DNA from: Candidatus Melainabacteria bacterium | GTDB lineage: Bacteria; Cyanobacteriota; Vampirovibrionia; Obscuribacterales; Obscuribacteraceae | Length of the DNA stretch: 64,000 bases | NCBI GenBank assembly: GCA_013288645.1 | Contig: JABDBL010000001.1 | Span: 62,001-126,000 of the forward strand | Reading direction: 5' to 3' | Shown: piece by piece, positions 26,732-35,895 of the stretch | Numbering within the stretch: position 1 is the first letter of the stretch | Layout of the letters: each line of letters begins with the position of its first letter | Notes under the pieces: generated by a model | What the model was told of the DNA's origin: nothing | Databases searched by the model: none | What the model saw: the letters and a program-made list of their open reading frames with translations, nothing else | Made by a program: the position numbers and the translations under genes

Positions 26732-27781
26732 ATGCAGCGTCGCTTTTTAGTTCTTTATATTGTGTTGCTTTTATTGCAAATATCTTGTGTGCTGGCTTAT
26801 TCGCGTTCCGACGATTTAGGTGAATTGGGAGCCGAGCAGGTTTCTGAAAAAAGCGAATTAGAACAAATGCGCCAGCAATTAAAAGAACTGAAAGCAACTA
26901 CCAGCGATGCAGTGAGCGCATTTAATAAACTGGACACTAGTCCATTAAAAAAGGGACTAAAAGAATTTCACTTGTTTTGTCGCCCAGCTAGTCATGAAAT
27001 AGCGCCGGGCAAAACAATTGAATGTCTGACTTATAACGGACTCTTGCCTGGACCTCCGTTAAGAGTAAAGGAAGGTCAATTGGTGCGCATAATTGTCCAT
27101 AATCAATTAGAGCAAAATACTAGTTTTCATCTGCATGGTATGGTTTTGCCCGGGTCAGTAGATGGTTTGCCGAACTCAAAATCTGGCTTAATCAAACCTG
27201 GTCAAACTTATGCCTATCAATTTGTTGCCAAACCTGTTGGTACTTACTGGTATCATCCGCAAATTATGCATGCTGAACAAAAAATAAAAGGAATGTACGG
27301 TGCTTTTATAGTCGAACCAGATGAGCCAATTAAAACGACTGATGAGGATATAGTATTAATTTTAGGCGATACTACGGCTAATAAAATGCAAGAGTCTGCC
27401 TCAGCAGCAAATAAACCTGTGACATCCACTTCTACTAGCAAAGTCGTATATTTAATTAACGGCAAAACGGCTCCAGCTATTCCAGGTATTGAAGTGCGAC
27501 CAAATTCGCGGGTGCGACTAAGAGTTATCAATGCAGCCCAGCATTCCGTACCACTGCACATAACCGGTCATAAATTTGAAATAGTTTCTTTAAATGGCAA
27601 TCTGAGCGGTGAACAAACTTCTCGCGATACAATTACTTGTGGAGTGAGCGACCGTATGGATTTGGAATTTACAGCGAACAATCCTGGTCTTTGGTCAATG
27701 GCTTCCGAATTAATTGAGCAATCAACGAATAACGGCCAATTCCCTGGTGGTATTGCTTGTGTTATAAGGTATGTGGAATAG
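26732..27781 (+). CDS. Multicopper oxidase-like protein, copper ligands partly lost
   Basis: A 349-residue exported protein with signal peptide (RRFLVLYIVLLLLQISCVLA), a short coiled coil (about 40-70) and two cupredoxin domains. Domain 1 has TSFHLHGM and GTYWYHPQIMHAEQKIKGMYG; the second His of the usual WYHxH is Gln. Domain 2 has VPLHITGHKF, but the C-terminal stretch that normally reads W-x-HCH-x3-H-x3-GM is SMASELIEQSTNNGQFPGG with no Cys or His. Type 1 and most type 2/3 copper ligands are therefore missing. Oxidase activity is unlikely; a copper-binding or structural role is possible. SD-like AAAGGTGGG precedes the start. Confidence 0.8.
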   Translation: MQRRFLVLYIVLLLLQISCVLAYSRSDDLGELGAEQVSEKSELEQMRQQLKELKATTSDAVSAFNKLDTSPLKKGLKEFHLFCRPASHEIAPGKTIECLTYNGLLPGPPLRVKEGQLVRIIVHNQLEQNTSFHLHGMVLPGSVDGLPNSKSGLIKPGQTYAYQFVAKPVGTYWYHPQIMHAEQKIKGMYGAFIVEPDEPIKTTDEDIVLILGDTTANKMQESASAANKPVTSTSTSKVVYLINGKTAPAIPGIEVRPNSRVRLRVINAAQHSVPLHITGHKFEIVSLNGNLSGEQTSRDTITCGVSDRMDLEFTANNPGLWSMASELIEQSTNNGQFPGGIACVIRYVE

Positions 27782-27812
27782 TATGCTTGATATTCGAAAA
27801 TCTGGTGAAAAT

Positions 27813-28256
27813 ATGACTAGATGCAATTTGAGCAATTCATTATTGTTTGTCTTAATAGTGACTTCCATGATTTTTATGGAGCTCTTAGCTTTTGCTTATG
27901 CTGCAGACACTGTTCTTGCGGCAAATTATGTGCGTATTGTTTGCAAGAAAATCAGAGAACATTGGCATCCGCCGCCCGATTATTCGGGTCAAACACTAAT
28001 AGTAAGCTTTAGGGTATACAGAAATGGTTCAATTTCGAACCTAAGCTGCAAAGCAGTTAATGACCCAAAATATGTGAATTGGCGAGCCGCTATGATGGCA
28101 GTTAGAAGTGCATTACCATTTCCACGCCCTGCAGCAGACTTCTTTCAACAGAATCGAGACTTTGCTGACCTAAGTATTGATTTAAGTGCAGTCAATTTTA
28201 AACCTCGTGCTGTTAAGAATCCGCTTCCGTTATGGGGCGATCAGCTCAGACACTAG
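27813..28256 (+). CDS. Secreted TonB C-terminal-like protein
   Basis: A 147-residue protein with signal peptide (SLLFVLIVTSMIFMELLAFAYA) and a single domain resembling the TonB/TolA C-terminus. It has YVRIVCKKIREHWHPPPDYS, then LIVSFRVYRNGSISNL and WRAAMMAVRSALPFPRP. In TonB this fold contacts outer-membrane receptors. This protein lacks the proline-rich linker, so it may be a periplasmic stand-alone form. Starts at 27771 and 27783 are also open and the first overlaps the preceding gene; 27813 gives the cleanest signal sequence. It is likely in one transcript with the multicopper oxidase-like gene. Confidence 0.6.
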   Translation: MTRCNLSNSLLFVLIVTSMIFMELLAFAYAADTVLAANYVRIVCKKIREHWHPPPDYSGQTLIVSFRVYRNGSISNLSCKAVNDPKYVNWRAAMMAVRSALPFPRPAADFFQQNRDFADLSIDLSAVNFKPRAVKNPLPLWGDQLRH

Positions 28257-28268
28257 GTTGCACTGCAA

Positions 28269-28574
28269 CTAAATTGTTTCGTGTAATTGACTAAGTTTGA
28301 GGCGAACATGTTCGCGTGAAATGCCAGTATGCTCACAAAATATTTGCCAACCTACCTCAATCACGTCTTCCCAATAAGTATAAAATATTTTTGTATCTAA
28401 ATAATCTTTGCCGGTGCCATATGAATAATCGGCCAGAATTGCTTTAGCCATGTCGTGTTGTACTACATGTTGTAAGTCGAACCATTGCTCGGCTAGGGCC
28501 AATTGATGGAGGGTTTTGAGAAATTCTTCTTGACTGTAACGTTCCTCAGCTAGTCTACGTAATTCGACGTCCAT
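28269..28574 (-). CDS. Small hypothetical protein
   Basis: A 101-residue acidic, mostly helical protein (MDVELRRLAEERYSQEE to the C-terminus VRLKLSQLHETI). The frame is open further upstream to 28871, but that part overlaps the preceding gene and reads as a shadow, so the start was set at ATG 28574, 37 bases after the upstream stop codon. Alternative start at 28595. No family recognised. Likely in the same transcript as the gene at 28612. Confidence 0.5.
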   Translation of the reverse strand: MDVELRRLAEERYSQEEFLKTLHQLALAEQWFDLQHVVQHDMAKAILADYSYGTGKDYLDTKIFYTYWEDVIEVGWQIFCEHTGISREHVRLKLSQLHETI

Positions 28575-28611
28575 AATTATAGATAAATAGACCATGCTGA
28601 GAGGAGAATTA

Positions 28612-29445
28612 TCAGTGGTGGTAAGGGGGGAAATCACCGACAGCGGGTGGTTGGGGATTGGTAGGATATTGAAGAATAGGAGGTTGGGAAGACGGAGGAT
28701 CTGGAAAAGATTGCGGGTAATTACCAATGCCTGCGTTGGGATTGGTTGTAGGAAGTTGACTTTCAGACCAAGGTGGAGCGTTAGAGGGCTGGTATTGAAG
28801 AGTACGAGGCTGTCCAGCGAAAGGTTTGTATTGATAAGCAGGTATGCTATATTGTTGACGTAATCTTCCATCTAATATCTTATTATTCTCATCTAGCATA
28901 GCTAAATTCTCTTTACGTTCAACCAAGCCACTGGCCACTGGTTGTCCAGTACTAGGATCTGTAGCTAGTAAATCATCTTGTAATTTAAGGTACTCTGAAA
29001 ATAAGCGTCTAGCGTCGACAAAGTATTGGTAATAGGCACGGTGCAATTGCTCAGTAGCCGGAATAACTGGTAAGCTAGCCATTTGTTGAACGGCAACATC
29101 ATAACGTTTCACGAGGTTGGCCAATAAATTCTGGGCCAACACCTTATCTGCCCCGGGCATGAAAATTGAAAGACCTTTACCCATAATTTCGTCAGCTTTT
29201 TGACGTTCGGCAGGAGACAATTGAGCTTGGCGGCGAATTTGGTCATAGCTCGCGAACCAACTTTTTATAGAATCCTGCTGATCAAAATTAGAAGTTAGCT
29301 TAGGCTTTTTGCTGGTTGAGGACTTACTCGCATAAGCCGGCGCTTTGATATAGGCAAACACCATTAAGATAAAGAATGCTTGAGCTATTAAGATCCAGCC
29401 AGGATTACCGATCGAATTACTTTTTTTGATCATCTGTTTTTTCAA
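28612..29445 (-). CDS. Membrane-anchored protein with proline-rich tail
   Basis: A 277-residue protein. Residues 16-40 form a hydrophobic signal or anchor (GWILIAQAFFILMVFAYI). Residues 50-190 are helical and charged, with one short hydrophobic face. Residues 200-277 are rich in Pro, Gln, Tyr and Asn (APPWSESQLP, PPSSQPPILQYP). No known domain is recognised. Such secreted proteins with disordered tails are common in this window, for example the one at 29746. A second in-frame Met (MIKKSN) four codons in is an alternative start. Confidence 0.65.
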   Translation of the reverse strand: MKKQMIKKSNSIGNPGWILIAQAFFILMVFAYIKAPAYASKSSTSKKPKLTSNFDQQDSIKSWFASYDQIRRQAQLSPAERQKADEIMGKGLSIFMPGADKVLAQNLLANLVKRYDVAVQQMASLPVIPATEQLHRAYYQYFVDARRLFSEYLKLQDDLLATDPSTGQPVASGLVERKENLAMLDENNKILDGRLRQQYSIPAYQYKPFAGQPRTLQYQPSNAPPWSESQLPTTNPNAGIGNYPQSFPDPPSSQPPILQYPTNPQPPAVGDFPPYHH

Positions 29446-29521
29446 CGAAAGGGTCGAAGTAAATTCGTTTTGCTCCTAAAATCAGAGTAATAACAACATA
29501 CCCTAAAACAATAGCTACCAT
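29417..29521 (-). CDS. Possible 34-residue membrane peptide
   Basis: A short ORF reads MVAIVLGYVVITLILGAKRI followed by a charged tail ending DDQKK. It has one transmembrane-like helix and GGAG two bases before the ATG, closer than ideal. It overlaps the start of the gene at 28612-29445 by 29 bases in another frame, which could couple their translation. There is nothing to compare it with, so it is tentative. Confidence 0.3.
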   Translation of the reverse strand: MVAIVLGYVVITLILGAKRIYFDPFVEKTDDQKK

Positions 29522-29745
29522 TACTCCAACAAAACTATTAACATGATACAAAATAGAATTTCCTATACAAAAAAGATATTGGCCAAAAAGATATACAAAT
29601 TAGTTAGTTGATACTGAGAGATTATAAACATTCCTGACATTCTTGGCTAGAGTGTTTGTCATATGCTATAAATGTAATGCTTTGCGTAGACTCAGGCCGT
29701 TGCGAGTGCCCCGAGTTAATTAATTAAATGAGGGTAAAAGCGGTA

Positions 29746-30564
29746 ATGTTTAAGATCAGATTTAATGAACAGCATTCACTTATTGTTAACACTGTATTTG
29801 GTATCGGTTTAGGTCTGGCGAGTTTAATTGTTTTATGCTTGCCATCATACGCAGGACCGCAGTCTCTCCTTGATCCGTATGCTGATGTTAGTTCAACAAA
29901 AGAGTCTAAGCCCACGTCAAAGAAGGCAGTAAAACAGGCAGTCAGACAAAGAGCGTCCGATTCAGAAGAGCTGTCGGTAAGTGGCAACGACACAAACAGG
30001 GATCAGTCGAGTTCAGATATGTCTGACAAAACAAAAGCTGGTAAAGGTGTCAAGACCAAGATTAGCAAAGGTGATAATCCAGGTTTTCTGTCTGGTGTTA
30101 AAGAAGTCCAGCATGGCTATGTTACCAGTATGAAAGCTGCCGGAGGTGGAATTATTGATGGCAGTAAGGCCGCTGGAGCAAAAGTAGCGGCTGGTACTAA
30201 AGCTATTGGCGGTGGTATCGTAGCGGCCAGCCAAAAGGTTTTCTCTGGGCCTAAGGCTTTAGCTGCCAACGTAACGCCAGCCAAAAAGGAAAAAAAGAAG
30301 AAGACACCACAAATAGCTGATGCGAGTGCAATACCGCCTTCTGCCCCTCATACAATATTACCGGTTTTACCAGGCGAGCCCTTGGATCAAGTTCTTGCTG
30401 AGCAAAAGGAGCGTAAGCGCCTTAAAGACGTAGCGGTGACAGGAGAGGCTAAAAAGCCAGGTATAATTACCAGTGCTGTCGGTAAGCTACACATTTTTCA
30501 TAAAGCAAAGAAAAAGACACCGGATAATCTGACTGCTAATAATCCAAACGCTGTAGCGCGCTAA
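29746..30564 (+). CDS. Secreted lysine-rich hypothetical protein
   Basis: A 272-residue exported protein, with signal peptide ending near CLPSYA. The mature part is basic, low in hydrophobicity and rich in Lys, Ala, Ser and Gly. A Gly/Ala-rich stretch (AGAKVAAGTKAIGGGIVAA) sits in the middle, and a run of lysines (KKEKKKKT) follows. It probably is largely disordered and could bind nucleic acid or anionic polymers, but this is speculative. ATG 29746 was preferred because GAGGG lies upstream; ATG 29728 is also open. It is convergent with dnaE. Confidence 0.6.
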   Translation: MFKIRFNEQHSLIVNTVFGIGLGLASLIVLCLPSYAGPQSLLDPYADVSSTKESKPTSKKAVKQAVRQRASDSEELSVSGNDTNRDQSSSDMSDKTKAGKGVKTKISKGDNPGFLSGVKEVQHGYVTSMKAAGGGIIDGSKAAGAKVAAGTKAIGGGIVAASQKVFSGPKALAANVTPAKKEKKKKTPQIADASAIPPSAPHTILPVLPGEPLDQVLAEQKERKRLKDVAVTGEAKKPGIITSAVGKLHIFHKAKKKTPDNLTANNPNAVAR

Positions 30565-30602
30565 TTGGTATTTGTGGATTTTCACCGACTTAGTTAGCTT
30601 AG

Positions 30603-33600
30603 TCAAACTGTCACTCGGCTGACCATTACTTTTGCTCTATTAGCTAATATTTGATCGATGTTCTTCTTTAACTCATCAGACGCCTTTACCCAAAATTGGC
30701 TGCCAATAATTATTGGCTGATTGTGCTTACCATTATAAAAATTGAGCATAACCGGGTCATCGCCTCGCCAATTAGAAAGAATTTGTTTCAATTGCTGTAA
30801 TTGAGCGAACGACTGCTCATCTTGGAAGTAAATGCTTACTATCGAGGCATCAGAAATCGGACGAATAGAAGAAGCAAGTAATGAAACGTCTTCGTCTGTC
30901 TTTTTGATTTTGCCTTTAATTAGTACTAAAGATTGAGCCGTCAATATCTCGGGAGGTAATGACTCAAGCAATTCACTGTAAGCCACTGCTTCAACTTGGC
31001 TGGTTAAATCTTCTAAGCGGAAGATACCGATTAACTTGTTTTGTTTAGTTAATTTCTTTTCGCTAGAAGTAATCAGTCCGCCCACAATTACGTTAGCACC
31101 GTCAGCACAGTCTTTTATGTCCTTGAGCGAGTGTGTGGTTAACCATCTAAGCCGATTCGCAACGCGTTTGAGCGGATGGCTGGTAACGTAAAAACCGAGC
31201 AATTCATGTTCCATGGTTTGCAAATCTGTCTCAGGAAACTCTTCATTTTTGCCACTTAACGATTGATCGAGACTTATGCCTTTGTTATTACCTAAGCTGA
31301 ATAAGCTTATTTGGCCTGTTGATTGTTCTAATTGGCGCCGGCTAAATGTTTCGACTAATCCTTCTATGTTTTCTAGAGCTTGTTTACGGGACATATGTAG
31401 ACTTAGACAGGCGCCACATTTAATAAGTGATTCTAAAGTTCTCTTATTGACGATGCGTAAATCGATACGGGAGAGAAAATCATGAATAGACTTATATTCA
31501 CCACTTTTCTGCCGCTGACCAACAATATTGCTGATCGCTACCTCGCCCACATTTTTAATTGCTGACAAGCCAAAACGAATTGCTTTTCCGTCGGCAGTAA
31601 AATCGTGCCCGGAGACATTAACATCAGGAGGCAAAATATCAATATTTATACTCTGACATTCAGCGATATAGTTTTGTACTTTGTCTTTATCTCCTGAAAC
31701 GCTCGATAATAAAGCAGTCATATATTCAACTGGATAGTGGGTCTTAAGGAAGGCAGTTTGATACGTAACCATGGCATAAGCTTGACTATGCGACCTGTTG
31801 AAACAGTATTCAGCAAATTGAACCATCATGGTGAACAATTGATCAGCTATATTTTGACTGACACCATTTTTGGTGCAGCCAGAGATAAACATTTCTCGCT
31901 GCTTTTCCATTTCTGCAGGTTTTTTCTTACCCATGGCTCTTCGCAATAGGTCTGCTTGTCCAAGACTATAGCCACCTAAATTCTGAGCAATTTGCATTAC
32001 TTGTTCTTGATAGACGATCTGGCCATAGGTATCCCTGAGTATCGGTTCGAGTAAGGGTGTTAAATGAGTAATTGGAGTTTTGCCATTTTTACAATCGATA
32101 AATTTATCAATCATCCCAGTATCTAAAGGTCCTGGACGATAAAGTGCGATCAAGGCAGAAATGTCTTCCAAGCTGCCTGGCTTCATATCGCGTGCTATCT
32201 GTTTCATACCGGAGGAGGTTTCCAATTGAAATATGCCTGCCAGGTCGCCATTGCTAATAGTTTGGAAAACCTGTTCATCATCTAAGGGTAAATTATCAAT
32301 ATCGATTTTTACACCACGTGTTTGCTCAATAATTTTCACAGCTTTGTCAATCATGGTTAAATTGCGCAGTCCAAGAAAATCCATTTTAACTAAGCCGATG
32401 TGGGCTAGATCTTCCATGTAATATTGAGTTATGACTGTGCCATCATTGTTTTTTTGAAGGGGTACTATTTCTTCTAAAGGTACATCCGAAATTACTAGAC
32501 CCGCTGCGTGGATGCCGTAAGTTTTGTTGACGCCTTCCAGTTTGCAAGCTAAATCTATAACCTGTCTAGCCTCATCGTTTGTGGCATAAACTTTTTTAAA
32601 TTCTGGGTGCTCTGTTAGCATGTCTGCTAATGGGGTAGGTTTTCCGCGAATTACAGGTACCAATTTTGCTAGCTTATTCGATTCAGAAAAAGGGAATTCC
32701 AAGACACGTGCTACGTCTTTAAGCACAGCTTTACTAGTCATACGGTTAAACGTAATAATTTGTGCAACTTTGTTATGCCCATATTTATCCGCTACATAGC
32801 GAATGATTTCTTCGCGTCTTTCAATGCAAAAATCTGTATCAATATCTGGCATAGAGCGTCTTTCAGGATTTAAAAATCGTTCAAAAATCAAGCCATATCG
32901 CATAGGGTCTATATTTGTAATACCAAGGCTATAAGCAATTAAGCTGCCAGCTGCAGAACCTCGCCCGGGTCCAACTGGAATGCCACATTGGCGAGCATAT
33001 TGAATAAAGTCGCCTACTATCAAGAAATAAGAGGCATAATTCATGTCATTGATTACTTTGAGCTCTGTTCTTGCTCTTTCTACCTGAGCGGGAGTAACTT
33101 CAGTAAAGCGCTTCTTTAATCCTGCAAATACAAGTTCATCTAAGTATGTTTCAGCCGTATGGCCTGGTGGTACCGGAAATACTGGCAAACGTGCTTCACC
33201 AGCCAATTTAATTGGTTCAATTTTGTCAGCTATTTCAAGAGTGCTTTTAAGTGCTTCCTCTACATGTTCAATGTCTAAATGATCGCGAAATAAAGAATAC
33301 ATTTCGTCGCCATCTTTAACATATTCCCAGCCGCTAAACTTCATACGCGAAGGCTCGACAACTAATTTGCCCATTTGGATGCACAGTAAGCAATCATGCG
33401 CAGCAGCGTCCTCTTTATTAGTAAAGTGGCTGTCATTAGTAGCCACTAGTTTGAGCTTAAACTCAGAGGCTAGCTTTAATACTTGAGTGTTTACCTTTCG
33501 ATCTTCTGAATAACCATGATCTTGTATCTCAAGATAATAATTGTCCGCAAAAATATCTTTAAACCAGGCAGCCGTTTCTCTTGCTTTAGCATAGTCGCCT

Positions 33601-34049
33601 CTAAGTAAATGTTGACTAAGTTCTGAGCCCAAGCAACCAGAAAGAACAATCAATCCTTCTTTGTGCCGTGCCAGCATTTCTTTATTTATGCGGGGTTTAT
33701 AATAATAGCCATCCAGGTGAGCGCGTGAGTTTAGCCAAACCAAATTTTTATAACCTTCTTTATTACGAGCTAATACAGTTAAATGATAAAGAGGTTGTTT
33801 CGTGGTTTTATTGGTAATATCGCCATCGATAATATAAGCTTCGCAGCCTATAATAGATTTAAGCCCACCAACTTCGTGGCAAGTTTTACTTAATTCAATA
33901 GCACCACACATGACACCATGGTCCGTAATGGCGATAGCAGGCATATTGCTCGCTTTGGCTTTTTTGACCAAATCTTTGATCATAGTAGCGCCATCGAGCA
34001 GACTGTATTCTGTATGTAAATGAAGGGGAACGTACGGACGGGCAGTCAT
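30603..34049 (-). CDS. dnaE: DNA polymerase III alpha subunit
   Basis: The replicative polymerase catalytic subunit, 1148 residues, normal for DnaE1. The N-terminal PHP domain (LHLHTEYSLLDG; AITDHGVMCGA) is followed by the palm. Catalytic Asp residues lie in MPDIDTDF (about 401-407), and a third in GLVKMDFLGLRN. The fingers and beta-binding regions follow. The C-terminal OB fold reads VIVGGLITSSEKKLTKQNKL. The PHP His residues that support proofreading in some bacteria are partly retained here. It forms the core of the Pol III holoenzyme with the clamp loader from dnaX at 59 kb. It is transcribed from its own promoter region downstream of the terminator at 34145-34180. Confidence 0.98.
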   Translation of the reverse strand: MTARPYVPLHLHTEYSLLDGATMIKDLVKKAKASNMPAIAITDHGVMCGAIELSKTCHEVGGLKSIIGCEAYIIDGDITNKTTKQPLYHLTVLARNKEGYKNLVWLNSRAHLDGYYYKPRINKEMLARHKEGLIVLSGCLGSELSQHLLRGDYAKARETAAWFKDIFADNYYLEIQDHGYSEDRKVNTQVLKLASEFKLKLVATNDSHFTNKEDAAAHDCLLCIQMGKLVVEPSRMKFSGWEYVKDGDEMYSLFRDHLDIEHVEEALKSTLEIADKIEPIKLAGEARLPVFPVPPGHTAETYLDELVFAGLKKRFTEVTPAQVERARTELKVINDMNYASYFLIVGDFIQYARQCGIPVGPGRGSAAGSLIAYSLGITNIDPMRYGLIFERFLNPERRSMPDIDTDFCIERREEIIRYVADKYGHNKVAQIITFNRMTSKAVLKDVARVLEFPFSESNKLAKLVPVIRGKPTPLADMLTEHPEFKKVYATNDEARQVIDLACKLEGVNKTYGIHAAGLVISDVPLEEIVPLQKNNDGTVITQYYMEDLAHIGLVKMDFLGLRNLTMIDKAVKIIEQTRGVKIDIDNLPLDDEQVFQTISNGDLAGIFQLETSSGMKQIARDMKPGSLEDISALIALYRPGPLDTGMIDKFIDCKNGKTPITHLTPLLEPILRDTYGQIVYQEQVMQIAQNLGGYSLGQADLLRRAMGKKKPAEMEKQREMFISGCTKNGVSQNIADQLFTMMVQFAEYCFNRSHSQAYAMVTYQTAFLKTHYPVEYMTALLSSVSGDKDKVQNYIAECQSINIDILPPDVNVSGHDFTADGKAIRFGLSAIKNVGEVAISNIVGQRQKSGEYKSIHDFLSRIDLRIVNKRTLESLIKCGACLSLHMSRKQALENIEGLVETFSRRQLEQSTGQISLFSLGNNKGISLDQSLSGKNEEFPETDLQTMEHELLGFYVTSHPLKRVANRLRWLTTHSLKDIKDCADGANVIVGGLITSSEKKLTKQNKLIGIFRLEDLTSQVEAVAYSELLESLPPEILTAQSLVLIKGKIKKTDEDVSLLASSIRPISDASIVSIYFQDEQSFAQLQQLKQILSNWRGDDPVMLNFYNGKHNQPIIIGSQFWVKASDELKKNIDQILANRAKVMVSRVTV

Positions 34050-34144
34050 TTATGGTTATTCAGCCTTTAGTTAGTCACGATTGGGAAAGCACTAATTCCT
34101 TTACGTTTTGGTTGCAAATTGGTTCAATACAAAGCTGATAAAAA

Positions 34145-34180
34145 GTAAATAAAGCTCAGTAACCGCTGAGCTTTATTTAC
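34145..34180 (-). terminator. Long perfect hairpin terminator
   Basis: A 15-base perfect inverted repeat (GTAAATAAAGCTCAG and its complement, 34145-34159 and 34166-34180) with a six-base loop. It ends in an A/T-rich arm and lies 13 bases after the stop codon of the small gene at 34194. It probably ends the ruvA-side transcript and insulates dnaE. The AT-rich arms lack a pure T run. Confidence 0.75.
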
Positions 34181-34193
34181 TGAGAGGCTAATT

Positions 34194-34445
34194 CTAATAA
34201 GCCAGTTCTTTTGAATGGGGTCCCTGAAAATTACGGACAGGGCGTTTGCGTGCTGGTGAAATTCTATGTATTGAGCCAGCTTCTGGTGGATACAGTTTCA
34301 ACATGCTCGCTTGAGCTTCTTCCATTTCTACGGCGGCTATTGCTTGTCTAAACCATAAACGTAAGCAATTCTTTTCTTCAAGAGTTAATCCGGTTTCTTC
34401 CCTCATTTGCTCTCCCTTGCATTTTTGTGCTAATTGCTCATCCAT
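34194..34445 (-). CDS. Small hypothetical protein
   Basis: An 83-residue soluble protein. The first half is helical and acidic (LTLEEKNCLRLWFRQAI, then VEMEEAQASML) and the second half is basic and rich in Pro (ISPARKRPVRNFQGP). No family recognised. It is the last gene before the hairpin at 34145-34180 and lies 134 bases after the membrane protein gene at 34580. Confidence 0.55.
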   Translation of the reverse strand: MDEQLAQKCKGEQMREETGLTLEEKNCLRLWFRQAIAAVEMEEAQASMLKLYPPEAGSIHRISPARKRPVRNFQGPHSKELAY

Positions 34446-34579
34446 TTAATGGCCAAGCTGCTGATCAAACAGTCATATTAACCTTCGTTTAAAGTTCCGA
34501 GGACTTTAATTGATTGGACCGCTTCCCGATTGTAGGTGGAGACTTTGGCAAGTGAAAGGGAATGTAACATATCTTTTAC

Positions 34580-35155
34580 TTAATCAAGCCAGCGGGTAAT
34601 GACCCAGGCGCCTGGCATGGCTACCAGGGGCAGCCATACACCAAAGATCAAAGGTATACCGCTCAAAAATAAAAGCCAGCTTAGGTAGAAAGAATGGGCG
34701 TGTTTATTACTTACAGCAGAGTCTTTAGACTGACTTATAGCAGTTGTCACAAAGTGCATGGCAGCTAAACAAATCAAAATTGTGCCGGGGATTGTGGTGA
34801 GTGGGCAACAAAAAGCTGAGAAATTGTGCGGTTCATAAGGGTATGTGTCCACTATGAAGGCTGTTAGCCCTATCCTTTGACATAAAGCGGCACAAGCGGT
34901 GTAGAAAAATAGATATCCTATAGCAAGAACAGCTTTTCTAGTGAGAAGCGATGGTAGTGAAATAAAACTGATGCTGCCGCTTAGTATAGATAAAGAAAAA
35001 AATATAATTGCTGACCAATCTAGGCTGGAAAAGTAAGAATTTAGGTTCTTGTGGTGTATCAGTGCTACCGGAGCGACGCTTACTAGGGCACCGCAAAATG
35101 CGCCCTTAAAAAGGCAAAACAGTTTTGTCACTGTCGTTCTCAATAAATTTTTCAT
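34580..35155 (-). CDS. Polytopic membrane protein, unknown
   Basis: A 191-residue protein with about five hydrophobic helices (for example GAFCGALVSVAPVAL, SAIIFFSLSILSGS and LLFLSGIPLIFGVWLPLV). No motif identifies a family. It follows ruvA by 20 bases, so it is probably co-transcribed with it, but no functional link to recombination is evident. Confidence 0.6.
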   Translation of the reverse strand: MKNLLRTTVTKLFCLFKGAFCGALVSVAPVALIHHKNLNSYFSSLDWSAIIFFSLSILSGSISFISLPSLLTRKAVLAIGYLFFYTACAALCQRIGLTAFIVDTYPYEPHNFSAFCCPLTTIPGTILICLAAMHFVTTAISQSKDSAVSNKHAHSFYLSWLLFLSGIPLIFGVWLPLVAMPGAWVITRWLD

Positions 35156-35175
35156 TTTTCGCCATTAATTACTTG

Positions 35176-35826
35176 TTAGTTAATTGAAGGAGAAATATTT
35201 CCAGTTCCTAGCAATTTTAGGCTTTCTCTTACGAGTAATTCCACATCATTATTAGAGTCTTCTTTCTTTAGTGCGGCCAAAGTGCGATTAATTTCATTCG
35301 ACGAATAACCAAGCCCAATCAGAACGCTCCTAGCTTCATCCAGGATGATTGAACTTTGTTTTTGACTTCCTGCAAGAGAGTGTTGTTGAGCTAAGTTTTT
35401 ATGATGCCAGTTCTCTACTTTGGTCTTAAGTTCTAGAATGATGCGTTGGGCTACTTTGGCTCCCACGCCTGGCGCTTGAGTAATCAATCTTTCATCTTGC
35501 TCTAAAATCGCATCACTTAGCTGTTGAGGTGTAAGGGTACCAAGCAGAGCTAGAGCAAGTTTGGGTCCAATTCCCGATACTGAAGTCAGTAATAGGAAAA
35601 GATCTTTCTCGGCTGCAGTGGCGAAACCAAATAGAAGAAATTCTGTTTCTTTGACAAAAAAAACTGTGTGAACGTTTGCCTGCTCACCAATTTCTGGCAA
35701 TTGTAATAAAGTGTTTTGAGAAATTTGGATTTCTAAGCCAAAGCCATGACATTCTATGACGGCGCGATGCACAACGGCGCTCAACGCTTCTTTTTCTTGA
35801 ATAATACCTTTGATGTAGGCGAACAT
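35176..35826 (-). CDS. ruvA: Holliday junction DNA helicase subunit RuvA
   Basis: RuvA binds the four-way DNA junction and recruits the RuvB motor for branch migration. The 216-residue protein has the N-terminal OB fold (MFAYIKGIIQEKEALSAVV), two helix-hairpin-helix motifs (VSGIGPKLALALLG near 75-88 and APGVGAKVAQRIILEL near 110-125) and the C-terminal three-helix domain that contacts RuvB (VLIGLGYSSNEINRTLAALK). Length is normal. No ruvB or ruvC is adjacent. The following gene is an unrelated membrane protein. Confidence 0.96.
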   Translation of the reverse strand: MFAYIKGIIQEKEALSAVVHRAVIECHGFGLEIQISQNTLLQLPEIGEQANVHTVFFVKETEFLLFGFATAAEKDLFLLLTSVSGIGPKLALALLGTLTPQQLSDAILEQDERLITQAPGVGAKVAQRIILELKTKVENWHHKNLAQQHSLAGSQKQSSIILDEARSVLIGLGYSSNEINRTLAALKKEDSNNDVELLVRESLKLLGTGNISPSIN

Positions 35827-35895
35827 TTTGTGGCAGGGGGTCTAGTTATGGTGGCGAACAAGCTTTAGTATAGCTTGCTTTCCCTAACTTGGTCT

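Noticed and set aside
28575-28871. N-terminal extension of the 28269-28574 gene
   Set aside because: This part overlaps the coding region of the gene at 28612 in another frame and its composition is that of a shadow frame.
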